From the NCBI GenBank assembly GCA_019359325.1, contig JAHHHN010000003.1, forward strand, positions 124,001 through 188,000: a stretch of 64,000 nt of DNA, written 5' to 3'. Positions within the stretch are counted from its first letter, which is position 1, and every line of letters begins with the position of its first letter. Position numbers and translations under genes: made by a program. This stretch comes from Mojavia pulchra JT2-VF2 (GTDB lineage: Bacteria; Cyanobacteriota; Cyanobacteriia; Cyanobacteriales; Nostocaceae). Below, one piece after another: positions 28,417 to 37,334 of this stretch. The notes beneath the pieces are model-generated. The model did not search any database. It was not told the DNA's origin and saw only the letters and a program-made list of their open reading frames with translations.

Positions 28417-28887
28417 ATGTCTGCTGAAGAATCTGAACGCAGTCGCTTGCCTTTTGAACCAAACAAAAAGCGCCAAAAACCAGCAAAAGCTAAGAATCAG
28501 CCACCAGCACAGCCAAAGGAATCTGGTAAACAGGTTGGCAAGCAGCCACCTTTCACCAAAGAAGAGATGGCAATTCCGCAAGTTGTTAGCCAGCGGATGA
28601 TTCGGCGAGTAGCTGGATTTTGTGGTATACCGACAGCTTTGGGCATTACCACCCTGGTTGTTAGCTATCTGCTGCCCACCTATACCGGCATCAAACTAGC
28701 TCCTATTGCCGTGTTATTGGTAAACATGGGTTTTTTCGGTTTGGGAGTGTTGGGGATCACTTATGGTGTTCTCTCTGCCTCTTGGGATGAAGAAAGAATC
28801 GGTAGTTGGCACGGTTTGGGTGAGTTCGGCACAAACTGGGGAAGAATGGTCGCTGTTTGGCGCGAAACTCGGCAAAAGAACGTATGA
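28417..28887 (+). CDS. PAM68-family photosystem II assembly protein
   Basis: A 156-residue protein with a charged, lysine/proline-rich cytoplasmic N-terminus (about 1-60) and two membrane helices (about 66-87 and 93-120) followed by the conserved SASWDEERIGSWHGLGEF, the PAM68 (DUF3464, Synechocystis Sll0933) signature. PAM68 helps insert the CP43/CP47 antenna proteins during photosystem II assembly in the thylakoid. Spacing of 11 bases from rpsO indicates co-transcription; I recall the same rpsO-PAM68 order in other cyanobacteria. Confidence 0.85.
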   Translation: MSAEESERSRLPFEPNKKRQKPAKAKNQPPAQPKESGKQVGKQPPFTKEEMAIPQVVSQRMIRRVAGFCGIPTALGITTLVVSYLLPTYTGIKLAPIAVLLVNMGFFGLGVLGITYGVLSASWDEERIGSWHGLGEFGTNWGRMVAVWRETRQKNV

Positions 28888-28940
28888 TACTCAGCGCTCA
28901 GGTAATAGAAGACTGCAATGTTGGGTAAATTTTAGCCTGA

Positions 28941-28969
28941 ATGTTGAAGTGTTTTGATAACTTCAACAT
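28941..28969 (+). terminator. Hairpin after the PAM68 gene
   Basis: ATGTTGAAGT (28941-28950) pairs with ACTTCAACAT (28960-28969) around a nine-base loop. It lies 54 bases beyond the stop codon and is followed by AT-rich DNA but no long T run. Likely 3' boundary of the rpsO-PAM68 unit. Confidence 0.5.
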
Positions 28970-29096
28970 TGCTAATTTAAAATTTATGATTTTCTTTTAC
29001 ACCCAACATTCAGCAATAAATCCACTGAGCGCTATAGTTACAAAATCAGAAGGTTAAGCCCCTTAGAAAGCAACTCAACTAAAAAGGGAATTTCAC

Positions 29097-30152
29097 ATGA
29101 TTGTCGTAATGAAAATCGGTTCCCCAGAGGCGGAAATAAATCGCGTCAGCGAAGAATTAACTAGCTGGGGGCTGACACCAGAAAAAATTGTGGGTAAGCA
29201 TAAAGTGGTTATTGGCTTAGTAGGTGAGACCGCCGACTTAGACCCGCTACAAATTCAGGAAGTTAGCCCTTGGATTGAGCAAGTGTTGCGAGTAGAGCTA
29301 CCTTACAAACGTGCTAGTCGTCAATTCCGTCATGGGGAAGCGTCTGAGGTGGTGGTTGACACTCCCGATGGGCCAGTTGTATTTGGTGAACACCATCCCT
29401 TGGTAGTGGTTGCGGGCCCTTGCTCTGTAGAAAACGAAGAAATGATTGTAGAAACGGCCCAGCGCGTTAAGGCATCGGGAGCAAAGTTTTTGCGCGGTGG
29501 TGCATACAAACCCCGAACTTCACCCTACGCCTTCCAAGGACACGGCGAGAGTGCTTTGGAATTGTTAGCCAAGGCTAGGGAAGTAAGCGGAATGGGGATC
29601 ATTACAGAAGTCATGGACGCAGCTGATCTGGATAAAATCGTGGAAGTTGCCGATATGATCCAAGTAGGGGCAAGGAATATGCAGAATTTCTCCTTGCTCA
29701 AAAAAGTAGGCGCACAACCGAAGCCAGTTCTCTTAAAGCGGGGAATGGCGGCTACTATTGAAGACTGGTTGATGGCTGCCGAGTATGTTTTAGCGGCGGG
29801 AAATCCGAATGTAATTTTATGTGAGCGAGGAATTCGCACCTTTGACCGCCAGTTCACTCGCAATACCCTGGATTTATCGGTAGTGCCAGTTTTGCGAAAG
29901 CTGACTCACCTACCAATTATGATTGATCCCAGTCACGGTACAGGTTGGTCTGAGTTTGTACCTTCAATGGCAATGGCTGCGATCGCAGCTGGATCTGATT
30001 CTCTCATGATTGAGGTTCACCCCAACCCGAAGAAAGCTTTGTCAGATGGCCCTCAATCTCTGACACCAGAAGCTTTTGACCACTTAATGCAAGAATTATC
30101 AGTGATTGGTAAGGCTGTAGGACGCTGGCAACCAGCAGTTGCCCTAGCTTGA
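29097..30152 (+). CDS. aroF: DAHP synthase, type I beta (with N-terminal ferredoxin-like regulatory domain)
   Basis: A 351-residue enzyme of the class found in Thermotoga and Bacillus. Residues 1-70 form an ACT/ferredoxin-like domain (MIVVMKIGSPEAEINRVSEE) and the catalytic barrel follows with VVVAGPCSVENEEMI, RGGAYKPRTSPYAFQG, IQVGARNMQNF, VLLKRGMAATIEDWLMAAEY (split), LCERGIRTF and MIDPSHGTG. It makes DAHP for the shikimate pathway like the alpha-class enzyme at 21140, but the N-terminal domain suggests a different feedback control. A typical terminator was not seen; the first hairpin downstream is the palindromic repeat at 30223. Confidence 0.95.
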   Translation: MIVVMKIGSPEAEINRVSEELTSWGLTPEKIVGKHKVVIGLVGETADLDPLQIQEVSPWIEQVLRVELPYKRASRQFRHGEASEVVVDTPDGPVVFGEHHPLVVVAGPCSVENEEMIVETAQRVKASGAKFLRGGAYKPRTSPYAFQGHGESALELLAKAREVSGMGIITEVMDAADLDKIVEVADMIQVGARNMQNFSLLKKVGAQPKPVLLKRGMAATIEDWLMAAEYVLAAGNPNVILCERGIRTFDRQFTRNTLDLSVVPVLRKLTHLPIMIDPSHGTGWSEFVPSMAMAAIAAGSDSLMIEVHPNPKKALSDGPQSLTPEAFDHLMQELSVIGKAVGRWQPAVALA

Positions 30153-30222
30153 AAATTAACAATGTCCTCACTCTAGAAGACTTGTCGTTACCTACTGGTC
30201 TGTTTCATCAATTTTGATAGAT

Positions 30223-30252
30223 TGTAGAGAAGTTGTATGCAACTTCTCTACA
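30223..30252. repeat. GTAGAGAAGTTG palindrome
   Basis: TGTAGAGAAGTTG (30223-30235) and CAACTTCTCTACA (30240-30252) form a perfect 13-bp stem with a four-base loop. This resembles the GTAGAGACGTTGCATGCAACG family dispersed in Nostoc genomes. It is 70 bases downstream of the type I beta DAHP synthase and may also act as its terminator. Confidence 0.6.
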
Positions 30253-30266
30253 GGGTTGCGATGGTA

Positions 30267-30559
30267 GATTAATCGGCGTTGCATAAATGCAAAGACCAAG
30301 GCTAAAGATTTCTTCTTTGCGCCTACCCTTCGGGTGAATCCTACGGATACGCTACGCGAGCGGCAGTTGCTTCAAGTCGCTTAACCCTTTCGGCAGTCGC
30401 TCATGGGGAGCCACTGCGTTGCGCGGGTTTCCCGCGTTGTAGCAAGTGGCGTGGAAACCCCCTGCGTACCCGTCGCTGTCTCACCAACGCACTGCCTCAC
30501 CACTCCGTGTCTATGCGCGAAACAAAATTCATCCCATAAATCAGCAACGCCGATTAATC
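30267..30559. repeat. MITE-like element with 16-bp perfect terminal inverted repeats, long form
   Basis: GATTAATCGGCGTTGC (30267-30282) is exactly complementary to 30544-30559. The outer 50 or so bases on each side match the short element at 7665-7769 in reverse orientation. The middle (30324-30513) is a different, GC-rich repeat also found elsewhere in the window. No transposase is encoded. Confidence 0.7.
30324..30513. repeat. GC-rich palindromic repeat (CCCTTCGGGTGAATCC family), inserted copy
   Basis: About 190 bases made of small palindromes (CCCTTCGGG, GGATTC/GAATCC, GCGGGTTTCCCGC, GGGGTTTCC). Near-identical copy at 57051-57260 (opposite strand), shorter copies at 37379-37510 and 48663-48790. 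Here it interrupts the GGCGTTGC element. Confidence 0.7.
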
Positions 30560-31468
30560 CATCAGAACTAATGAGATGAACCGCTACATTGTTTAAATTT
30601 CTCGCTTCGTTGCTAACCCGCCTGGGAATGAATTCCCAGGCTAATAGCTAAAGTTCTCTCAAGAGGACTAAGCAGAGATTTCAGTCCACTTGAGTGGACT
30701 TAAGTTATTAGCCCGAACTTTAGTTCAGGGCGGGATATCGGTCAGTGCAATACTTTAACTGTTACAAAAATCTGGGTAATGACAAATTAATATTGCCGCC
30801 TCAGTAAAAATTATGTAGTGTTACCGTAAATGCCTGAATTTATAATTTATAGTGCTGTGATTCGTTTAATTTATGCCGAAGCGACTCACCCGAATCTGCT
30901 TCATAAGAATTTACAAATAGCGTTTTCGGGTTGGTTTTTATCAAACTTTTTCCAACCTTACTCTCAATGATTTGGAGCTTTCATTAGGCAGTTAAAGTAT
31001 ACACCATTCGTTGTATTTTTGGAAGTTTATACGAATGAGTAGCCATAACTATAGATAAAATAAAACTTTTGGTATATGCAAATATAGCCCTCATTCCTTT
31101 AGGCATTGCGTGTTTACGCGCATAAAAAGCTATAACTGTACACAAAATTAAAACTTTTGATATATACAAATATATCTTCAAGTAGAAGTGGACATAATAA
31201 TAAGCATATATTCTTAACTTAATGATTGAAGTGATTGGTAATTGCTTTATAGGTTTGTTATTCCTGGGATTTGGTAATTAGATATAACAATTTTCTCCGG
31301 AATAATTACAAGTTCATAGCAAGCATCCCAGAAATAAATATTCTGGATAGATTGTGCTAAATGGCAAATCGCTAAACGCAATCAAAAGAGTAGCTATAGC
31401 CTTATTTTGGAAATTTTGGTTCTGTAACTGGCTAGTTGATAACGCAAAACTTTTCGTGAAAAGAAAAT
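30560..31468. other. Repeat-bearing intergenic region upstream of the sugar operon
   Basis: About 910 bases without a convincing gene. Bases 30617-30734 form another palindromic repeat: ends CCCGCC and GGCGGG, an inner CCTGGGAAT/ATTCCCAGG pair and a central AGTCCACT-TG-AGTGGACT palindrome (30683-30700). A fragment of the same family is near 7843. Bases 31010-31180 contain an imperfect internal duplication (two AAAACTTTT...GTATATGCAAATATA-like stretches). The last 270 bases are AT-rich and should hold the promoter of the gene at 31469. Confidence 0.5.
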
Positions 31469-33913
31469 ATGTCAAGCAAAAAAGTTCACGTAGAAAATAA
31501 TACTAACGGTCATGTTGTGTCGCCGAAGCCAAGTGAAGCCAAGCTATCGGATATGGCTAAATCACAGCCTTCAGGCACATCACCGCTGAATTTATCACCT
31601 TTCAAGAAAAATGTACAAACGACAGAAGTTTTTAAAGATGCGCCTGATATAGTTTGCCTATCTCATTTGCGTTGGAATTTTGTCTATCAAAGACCGCAAC
31701 ATATTCTCAGCCGTTGTGCCCAAGGAAGACGGGTTTTCTTTATCGAAGAGCCAATTTTTAGCCAAGAACCGTTGGGGCGGTTGGATGTTAGCGAAGATAA
31801 CAGTGGGGTTGTGGTTGTTGTGCCACACCTACCCCAAGGTCTGAGTGAGGAAGCCGTAAACGCCGATTTACAAGTACTGATTGATGGTTTGTTTGCAGAG
31901 TATAACCTCCGCAACTACATTTTTTGGTACTACACACCAATGGCGATCGCCTTTACACGCCACTTGCAACCCCAAGCGGTAATATACGATTGCATGGATG
32001 AGTTGTCTGCATTCAAAGGAGCTTCACCGACTTTAAAAAACTACGAAGCTGAACTATTCCGCCGTGCAGACTTAGTATTTACTGGGGGACAAAGCCTTTA
32101 CGAAAGTAAAGTCAATCAACATCCTAATGTCTATGCTTTTCCTAGCAGTGTAGATGTACCTCATTTTGCACAGGCAAGAACTACTACAGAAGAACCAGCA
32201 GATCAGGCAAATATTCCCCATCCGCGCCTTGGCTTCTTTGGCGTGATTGATGAGCGGATGGATATCGAACTGCTACGCGGTATCGCCGATGCGCGTCCCG
32301 ATTGGCATCTGGTAATCATTGGGCCAGTTGTGAAAATTGATCCCGCAACACTGCCACAGCGTGAGAATATTCATTATCTCGGTAGTAAAGATTATAAAGA
32401 GTTACCTACATACTTGGCTGGCTGGGACTTAGCAATGCTGCCGTTTGCGCGCAATGAGTCAACCCGCTTTATTAGCCCAACAAAGACTCCAGAGTATCTG
32501 GCCGCAGGTAAGCCTGTGGTGTCTACCACAATTCGGGATGTAGTACGTCCCTACGGAGACTCGAAGCTGGTACGAATTGCAGACACAGTCTCTGATTTCG
32601 TTACCGCTATAGAACAGGCAATGCAAGAAGATACTCCTGCATCGGGATGGTTAAGCCGAGTAGATAGCTTTTTAGAGCAGATATCTTGGGATCGTACCTG
32701 GGCATCAATGATGAAGCTCATCGACTCTGCTATTGCTGCCCGCGACAATGAAGAAAAAAATAACTCTAAGGGCGTAGTCTCTGGAAAACAAGCTCCAAAC
32801 GTTATTACCAGAGACTTTGTTTTTGATTACTTAATTGTAGGTGCGGGATTCTCTGGCAGCGTCATCGCTGAACGCTTGGCCAGCCAGTCAGGGAAGAAAG
32901 TGCTGGTAGTAGACAAGCGCAATCACATCGGCGGCAACGCTTACGATCATTATGACGATCATGGCGTCTTGGTACACAAGTACGGCCCTCACATCTTTCA
33001 CACCAACTCCCGCGAAGTCTTTGAATACCTCTCGCGCTTTACGCAATGGCGGTCTTACGAGCATCGCGTCCTTGCTAGCGTAGATGGACAGCTTGTGCCT
33101 ATTCCAATCAACCTCGATACGATCAACAAGCTGTATGGGATGAATCTCAATTCATTTGAGGTAGAGGAATTTTACAAGTCACTTGCTGAACCAGTAGAAA
33201 ACATCCGCACCTCAGAAGATGTGGTAGTCAGCAAAGTCGGTCGAGTATTGTACGAAAAGTTTTTCCGAAATTATACCCGCAAGCAATGGGGACTCGACCC
33301 ATCAGAACTTGATAAATCAGTGATTGCCCGGATTCCTACCCGTACCAACCGCGACGATCGCTATTTCACAGACACATACCAAGCAATGCCACTGCATGGT
33401 TTTACCAGGATGTTCGAGAATATGTTAAATCATCCGAATATCAAGGTAATGCTCAACACTGATTACCGGGAAATTCAAAAAGCGATACCTTGCCGCGAGA
33501 TGGTTTACAGCGGGCCCGTTGATGAGTACTTTGATTATCGTTATGGCAAACTGCCGTATCGCTCGCTTGATTTCAAACATGAAACACACAACACCCAAGT
33601 ATTTCAATCTGCACCAGTAATCAACTATCCCAACGAGCAATTGTATACTCGTGTGACAGAGTTTAAATACCTGACTGGTCAGGAACACGCCAAAACTAGC
33701 ATCGTATACGAGTTTCCCAAGGGAGAGGGAGACCCCTATTATCCTGTACCACGCCCTGAGAATAACGAAATGTACAAGAAATACAAGGCGTTGGCTGATA
33801 CCGCAACAGGAATATACTTTGTTGGGCGACTGGCAACCTACAAGTATTACAACATGGATCAATGTGTCGCTCAGGCTCTTTCTGTGTATAAACAAATCGG
33901 AGTTAAGGCTTGA
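31469..33913 (+). CDS. Fusion: GT4-like glycosyltransferase + UDP-galactopyranose mutase
   Basis: An 814-residue two-enzyme protein. After a polar leader (1-55), residues about 58-430 form a glycosyltransferase of the GT-B type (CLSHLRWNFVYQRPQHILSR, YDCMDELSAFKGA, IGPVVKIDPATLP, ISPTKTPEYLAAGKPVVST). From about residue 453 a complete UDP-galactopyranose mutase follows: FAD-binding DYLIVGAGFSGSVIAERL, VVDKRNHIGGNAYD, GPHIFHTNSREVFEYL, KQWGLDPSEL and the C-terminal YFVGRLATYKYYNMDQ. The mutase would turn UDP-galactopyranose into UDP-galactofuranose and the attached transferase could use it. There is no signal peptide. It heads a set with the GH1-RmlD fusion and galE. Confidence 0.9.
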   Translation: MSSKKVHVENNTNGHVVSPKPSEAKLSDMAKSQPSGTSPLNLSPFKKNVQTTEVFKDAPDIVCLSHLRWNFVYQRPQHILSRCAQGRRVFFIEEPIFSQEPLGRLDVSEDNSGVVVVVPHLPQGLSEEAVNADLQVLIDGLFAEYNLRNYIFWYYTPMAIAFTRHLQPQAVIYDCMDELSAFKGASPTLKNYEAELFRRADLVFTGGQSLYESKVNQHPNVYAFPSSVDVPHFAQARTTTEEPADQANIPHPRLGFFGVIDERMDIELLRGIADARPDWHLVIIGPVVKIDPATLPQRENIHYLGSKDYKELPTYLAGWDLAMLPFARNESTRFISPTKTPEYLAAGKPVVSTTIRDVVRPYGDSKLVRIADTVSDFVTAIEQAMQEDTPASGWLSRVDSFLEQISWDRTWASMMKLIDSAIAARDNEEKNNSKGVVSGKQAPNVITRDFVFDYLIVGAGFSGSVIAERLASQSGKKVLVVDKRNHIGGNAYDHYDDHGVLVHKYGPHIFHTNSREVFEYLSRFTQWRSYEHRVLASVDGQLVPIPINLDTINKLYGMNLNSFEVEEFYKSLAEPVENIRTSEDVVVSKVGRVLYEKFFRNYTRKQWGLDPSELDKSVIARIPTRTNRDDRYFTDTYQAMPLHGFTRMFENMLNHPNIKVMLNTDYREIQKAIPCREMVYSGPVDEYFDYRYGKLPYRSLDFKHETHNTQVFQSAPVINYPNEQLYTRVTEFKYLTGQEHAKTSIVYEFPKGEGDPYYPVPRPENNEMYKKYKALADTATGIYFVGRLATYKYYNMDQCVAQALSVYKQIGVKA

Positions 33914-33954
33914 GGATACTTGGTGTCTTACCTTGAAACAATCAAGTGGGGTAA

Positions 33955-33975
33955 GGGCACAACATTGTTGTGCCC
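33955..33975. repeat. GGGCACAACA palindrome
   Basis: GGGCACAACA (33955-33964) and TGTTGTGCCC (33966-33975) around one base, 41 bases after the mutase fusion stop. Same family as 3548-3569 and 57619-57639. It lies inside the sugar gene set and may attenuate transcription into the next gene. An AACCGCAAAGAACGC-type dispersed sequence follows at about 34040. Confidence 0.6.
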
Positions 33976-34104
33976 CTACGAAAGACCTATATTCTCAACA
34001 ATTGCAAACGGCTATAAGTGCCTTTGTGGTTAAGAAAACGAACCGCAAAGAACGCAAAGAGCGCGAAGGAAGAATAACAGAATATAAGCTTGAGCTATAA
34101 CGTT

Positions 34105-36327
34105 ATGACTGTTGATTTCAACTCAACGCTTGACACTCAGCAATCACAGCTTCCCCTGGAAGTGTGGGCTGGTCTGGAGTGTACGGTTAATCGTGTGGGT
34201 GACAAGTATTTTGACCAGTTGGAACGTAACGGTCATGCAACGCGCTTGGATGACCTGGAATTATTCGCACAACTGGGGATACAGGCAATTCGCTACCCTG
34301 TGCTTTGGGAGAGAATTGCACCCAATGGGTTGGAGAATGCTGACTGGTCGTGGCCGGATGAGCGGCTAGGACGATTACGCGAACTTGGTATCCGTCCAAT
34401 TCTGGGATTAGTGCATCATGGTAGCGGCCCAGATCACACCAGTTTGGTAGATCCGGATTTTCCAGAGAAACTAGCTGAGTTTGCCCGCGCAGTGGCAGAA
34501 CGCTATCCTTGGGTAACATATTACACACCTGTAAACGAACCACTAACAACGGCCCGATTCAGCGGGTTGTACGGTCACTGGTATCCTCACGGTCGGGATG
34601 ATTTAACTTTTGGCCGTGCTTTGTTAGGGGAGTGTCGCGCGATCGCCCTTTCGATGAAGGCAATTAGGCAGGTTAATCCCAATGCCCAACTTGTGCAAAC
34701 TGATGATTTGGGTAAGGTTTACAGTACACCCAAGCTGGCTTATCAAGCAGAGTTGGAAAATGAGCGTCGCTGGTTGACCTTTGATTTGCTCTGCGGTCGC
34801 ATAGATTCAAATCATCCCATGTGGGAGTACCTGCAAATATGCGGGTTTAGCGAGGCAGAACTTGGCTGGTTTAGGGAAAATCCCTGCCCCCCAAACATTA
34901 TGGGTATTAACCACTACATCACAAGCGATCGCTTTTTAGATGAGAATCTAGAAAATTACCCAGCTTGGACGCATGGTGGCAACGGCAAGGATAAATATGC
35001 AGATGTAGAGGCGGTGCGAGTTTGTCTTGAGGGTGCAGCAGGGCCACGCACATTACTTAAAGAAGCATGGGAACGTTACAAACTGCCACTAGCGATCACC
35101 GAAGTTCACCTCCACTGCACCCGTGAGGAGCAGTTACGCTGGCTTTATGAGGTGTGGAATGCAGCACAGTCAGTGCGATCGCAGGGTGTAGATGTTCGTG
35201 CTGTGACCGTTTGGGCGCTTCTAGGTACTTATGATTGGAATAGCTTAGTAACTCGCTGGGTTGGCAACTACGAATCAGGCGTGTTTGATTTGCGATCGCC
35301 AACTCCACGACCAACAGCAATTGCCAAAATGGTGCGCGACTTAGCAACTGGGAACCAACCAGACCATCCTTTACTGGAAATACCAGGGTGGTGGCATCGG
35401 CAAGAGCGTCTATTGTACCCAGCTGTGAGTTGTGGTGAGATAGTCAGTGGTGGAAACGCTAAAATTTCCAATATTTCTGTATCCTCCGCGCCTTTAGCGA
35501 TCGTTGGAGCCAGAGGAACTCTAGGCAGAGCTTTTGCGCGTTTGTGCGAGGTGCGTGGTATTAAATACCGCTTATTGTCTCGTCAGGAAATGGACATTAC
35601 CAATCAGGACTCGGTGGATGCGGTTCTGGCTGAGTTGAAGCCCTGGGCAGTTGTAAATGCTGCTGGCTACGTGCGAGTAGATGATGCAGAGCATGAACCT
35701 GATGTTTGCCTGCTTAATAATACAGAGGGAGCAGCAAATTTAGCAACTGCTTGTGCGCGGTATAACGTGCCACTGCTGACTTTTTCATCAGACTTGGTAT
35801 TTGATGGTACTGTAACTAACCCCTATAGAGAAACTGATACTGTTGCCCCCCTGAATGTGTATGGATGCAGCAAAGCTTTAGCAGAAAAGCTGGTATTGAA
35901 GGTTAATCCGGCATCGCTAGTGATTCGCACTAGTGCATTTTTCGGCCCGTGGGATGATTACAACTTCGTAACTATAGCTCTACGTCAGCTAAGTGCTGGA
36001 AATACCTTTACCGCTGCTGATGATTCTATTGTTTCACCTACCTATGTACCCGATCTTGTCCATGCCAGCCTTGATTTGTTAATTGACGGCGAGTCTGGGT
36101 TATGGCATTTGGCAAATCAAGGTGCGATCGCCTGGGCTGATTTAGCACGGTTAGCAGCGAAAACCGCAGGCGTGAGCGTTAGCAATTTAATTGCCCGCCC
36201 CACACGAGAACTTGGTTTTATTGCCCCCCGCCCAGCTTATAGCGTTTTGGGTAGCGATCGCGGTGAATTGATGCCGTCCCTTGACAATGCAATGTCCCGC
36301 TATTTCGATGAGCTAGAAAAATTGTAA
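34105..36327 (+). CDS. Fusion: GH1-type glycosidase + RmlD-like dTDP-4-dehydrorhamnose reductase
   Basis: A 740-residue protein from ATG 34105. Residues about 10-425 resemble family 1 glycosidases (beta-glucosidase barrel): acid/base Glu145 in TPVNEPLTT and likely nucleophile Glu333 in LAITEVHL. Residues about 463-740 are an SDR of the RmlD/sugar-nucleotide reductase class (IVGARGTLGRAF, DITNQDSV, VVNAAGYVRVDDAEHEP, FSSDLVFDG, YGCSKALAEK with the YxxxK pair). RmlD makes dTDP-L-rhamnose; the partner glycosidase is unexpected. The next gene, galE, starts 20 bases on. The acid/base and nucleophile are present, but the nucleophile context ITEVH differs from the common ITENG, so specificity is unclear. 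Confidence 0.85.
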   Translation: MTVDFNSTLDTQQSQLPLEVWAGLECTVNRVGDKYFDQLERNGHATRLDDLELFAQLGIQAIRYPVLWERIAPNGLENADWSWPDERLGRLRELGIRPILGLVHHGSGPDHTSLVDPDFPEKLAEFARAVAERYPWVTYYTPVNEPLTTARFSGLYGHWYPHGRDDLTFGRALLGECRAIALSMKAIRQVNPNAQLVQTDDLGKVYSTPKLAYQAELENERRWLTFDLLCGRIDSNHPMWEYLQICGFSEAELGWFRENPCPPNIMGINHYITSDRFLDENLENYPAWTHGGNGKDKYADVEAVRVCLEGAAGPRTLLKEAWERYKLPLAITEVHLHCTREEQLRWLYEVWNAAQSVRSQGVDVRAVTVWALLGTYDWNSLVTRWVGNYESGVFDLRSPTPRPTAIAKMVRDLATGNQPDHPLLEIPGWWHRQERLLYPAVSCGEIVSGGNAKISNISVSSAPLAIVGARGTLGRAFARLCEVRGIKYRLLSRQEMDITNQDSVDAVLAELKPWAVVNAAGYVRVDDAEHEPDVCLLNNTEGAANLATACARYNVPLLTFSSDLVFDGTVTNPYRETDTVAPLNVYGCSKALAEKLVLKVNPASLVIRTSAFFGPWDDYNFVTIALRQLSAGNTFTAADDSIVSPTYVPDLVHASLDLLIDGESGLWHLANQGAIAWADLARLAAKTAGVSVSNLIARPTRELGFIAPRPAYSVLGSDRGELMPSLDNAMSRYFDELEKL

Positions 36328-36347
36328 GTTGGGAGTTTTCGCAAATT

Positions 36348-37334
36348 ATGACGACTATTTTAGTCACAGGTGGAGCCGGATATATTGGCTCTCATGCAGT
36401 ATTAGCCCTGAAGCAAGCAGGTTATGAGGTCGTTGTTCTCGATAATCTTTCAAATGGGCATCGAGAAATTGTAGAAGAAGTTTTGCAGGTGAAATTGATT
36501 GTTGGTGATACGAGCGATCGCCAACTTCTCGATCAAATATTTACAACCCATGATATAGCGGCAGTGATGCATTTTGCTGCCTACATTGCCGTGGGTGAAT
36601 CTGTTACTGACCCAGGCAAATATTATCGTAATAACGTCATTGGCACGCTGACATTGTTAGAAGCAATGCTGGCTGCATCTATTAACAAGTTCATTTTTTC
36701 TTCTACTTGCGCTCTTTATGGCGTACCTAAATTTGTGCCACTGACTGAAGGACATCCGCAAGATCCCATCAGCCCTTACGCAACTAGCAAATGGATGGTA
36801 GAGCGAATATTAGCGGATTTTGATCCAGCCTACAATCTCAAATCTGTGAGATTTCGCTATTTTAACGCCGCAGGTGCTGATCCCAATGGGTTATTAGGTG
36901 AAGACCACGAACCTGAAACTCATATCATCCCACTGGTGCTATTTGCAGCCTTAGGTAAGCGAGAAACTATTGCTATTTTTGGCACTGATTACCCTACCAG
37001 AGATGGTACTTGCATTCGGGATTATATTCACGTTGCTGATTTAGCACAAGCTCATATTTTGGGTTTGGAATATTTATTAAAAGGGGGAGAAAGCGAAGTA
37101 TTTAATTTAGGCAATGGTAGCGGTTTTTCAGTCAGAGAAGTCATAGAAACAGCCCAAAAAGTAACAGGAAAAGAACTCAAAATTGTAGAGCGCGATCGCC
37201 GTCCTGGTGACCCCCCAATCTTAGTTGGTAGCAGCGACAAAGCACAGCAAATTTTGGGATGGAATCCACAGTATCCAAATCTGAACGAAATCATTTCCCA
37301 CGCTTGGCAATGGCATCAAAAACGGCATAAGTAA
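36348..37334 (+). CDS. galE: UDP-glucose 4-epimerase
   Basis: A 328-residue SDR of the GalE family: NAD-binding TGGAGYIGSHAV at the N-terminus, the serine in FSSTCALYG, catalytic Tyr/Lys in YATSKWMVE, and the substrate-binding RYFNAAGADP and GTDYPTRDGTCIRDYIHV (split). It interconverts UDP-glucose and UDP-galactose in the cytoplasm. It follows the GH1-RmlD fusion by 20 bases, so the three genes probably form one operon in which GalE supplies UDP-galactose for the mutase. Confidence 0.95.
   Translation: MTTILVTGGAGYIGSHAVLALKQAGYEVVVLDNLSNGHREIVEEVLQVKLIVGDTSDRQLLDQIFTTHDIAAVMHFAAYIAVGESVTDPGKYYRNNVIGTLTLLEAMLAASINKFIFSSTCALYGVPKFVPLTEGHPQDPISPYATSKWMVERILADFDPAYNLKSVRFRYFNAAGADPNGLLGEDHEPETHIIPLVLFAALGKRETIAIFGTDYPTRDGTCIRDYIHVADLAQAHILGLEYLLKGGESEVFNLGNGSGFSVREVIETAQKVTGKELKIVERDRRPGDPPILVGSSDKAQQILGWNPQYPNLNEIISHAWQWHQKRHK

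Noticed and set aside
30984-31181. 65-codon minus-strand ORF with internal similarity
   Set aside because: AT-rich, hydrophobic by composition, no recognisable start context; the similarity reflects a DNA duplication in the spacer.
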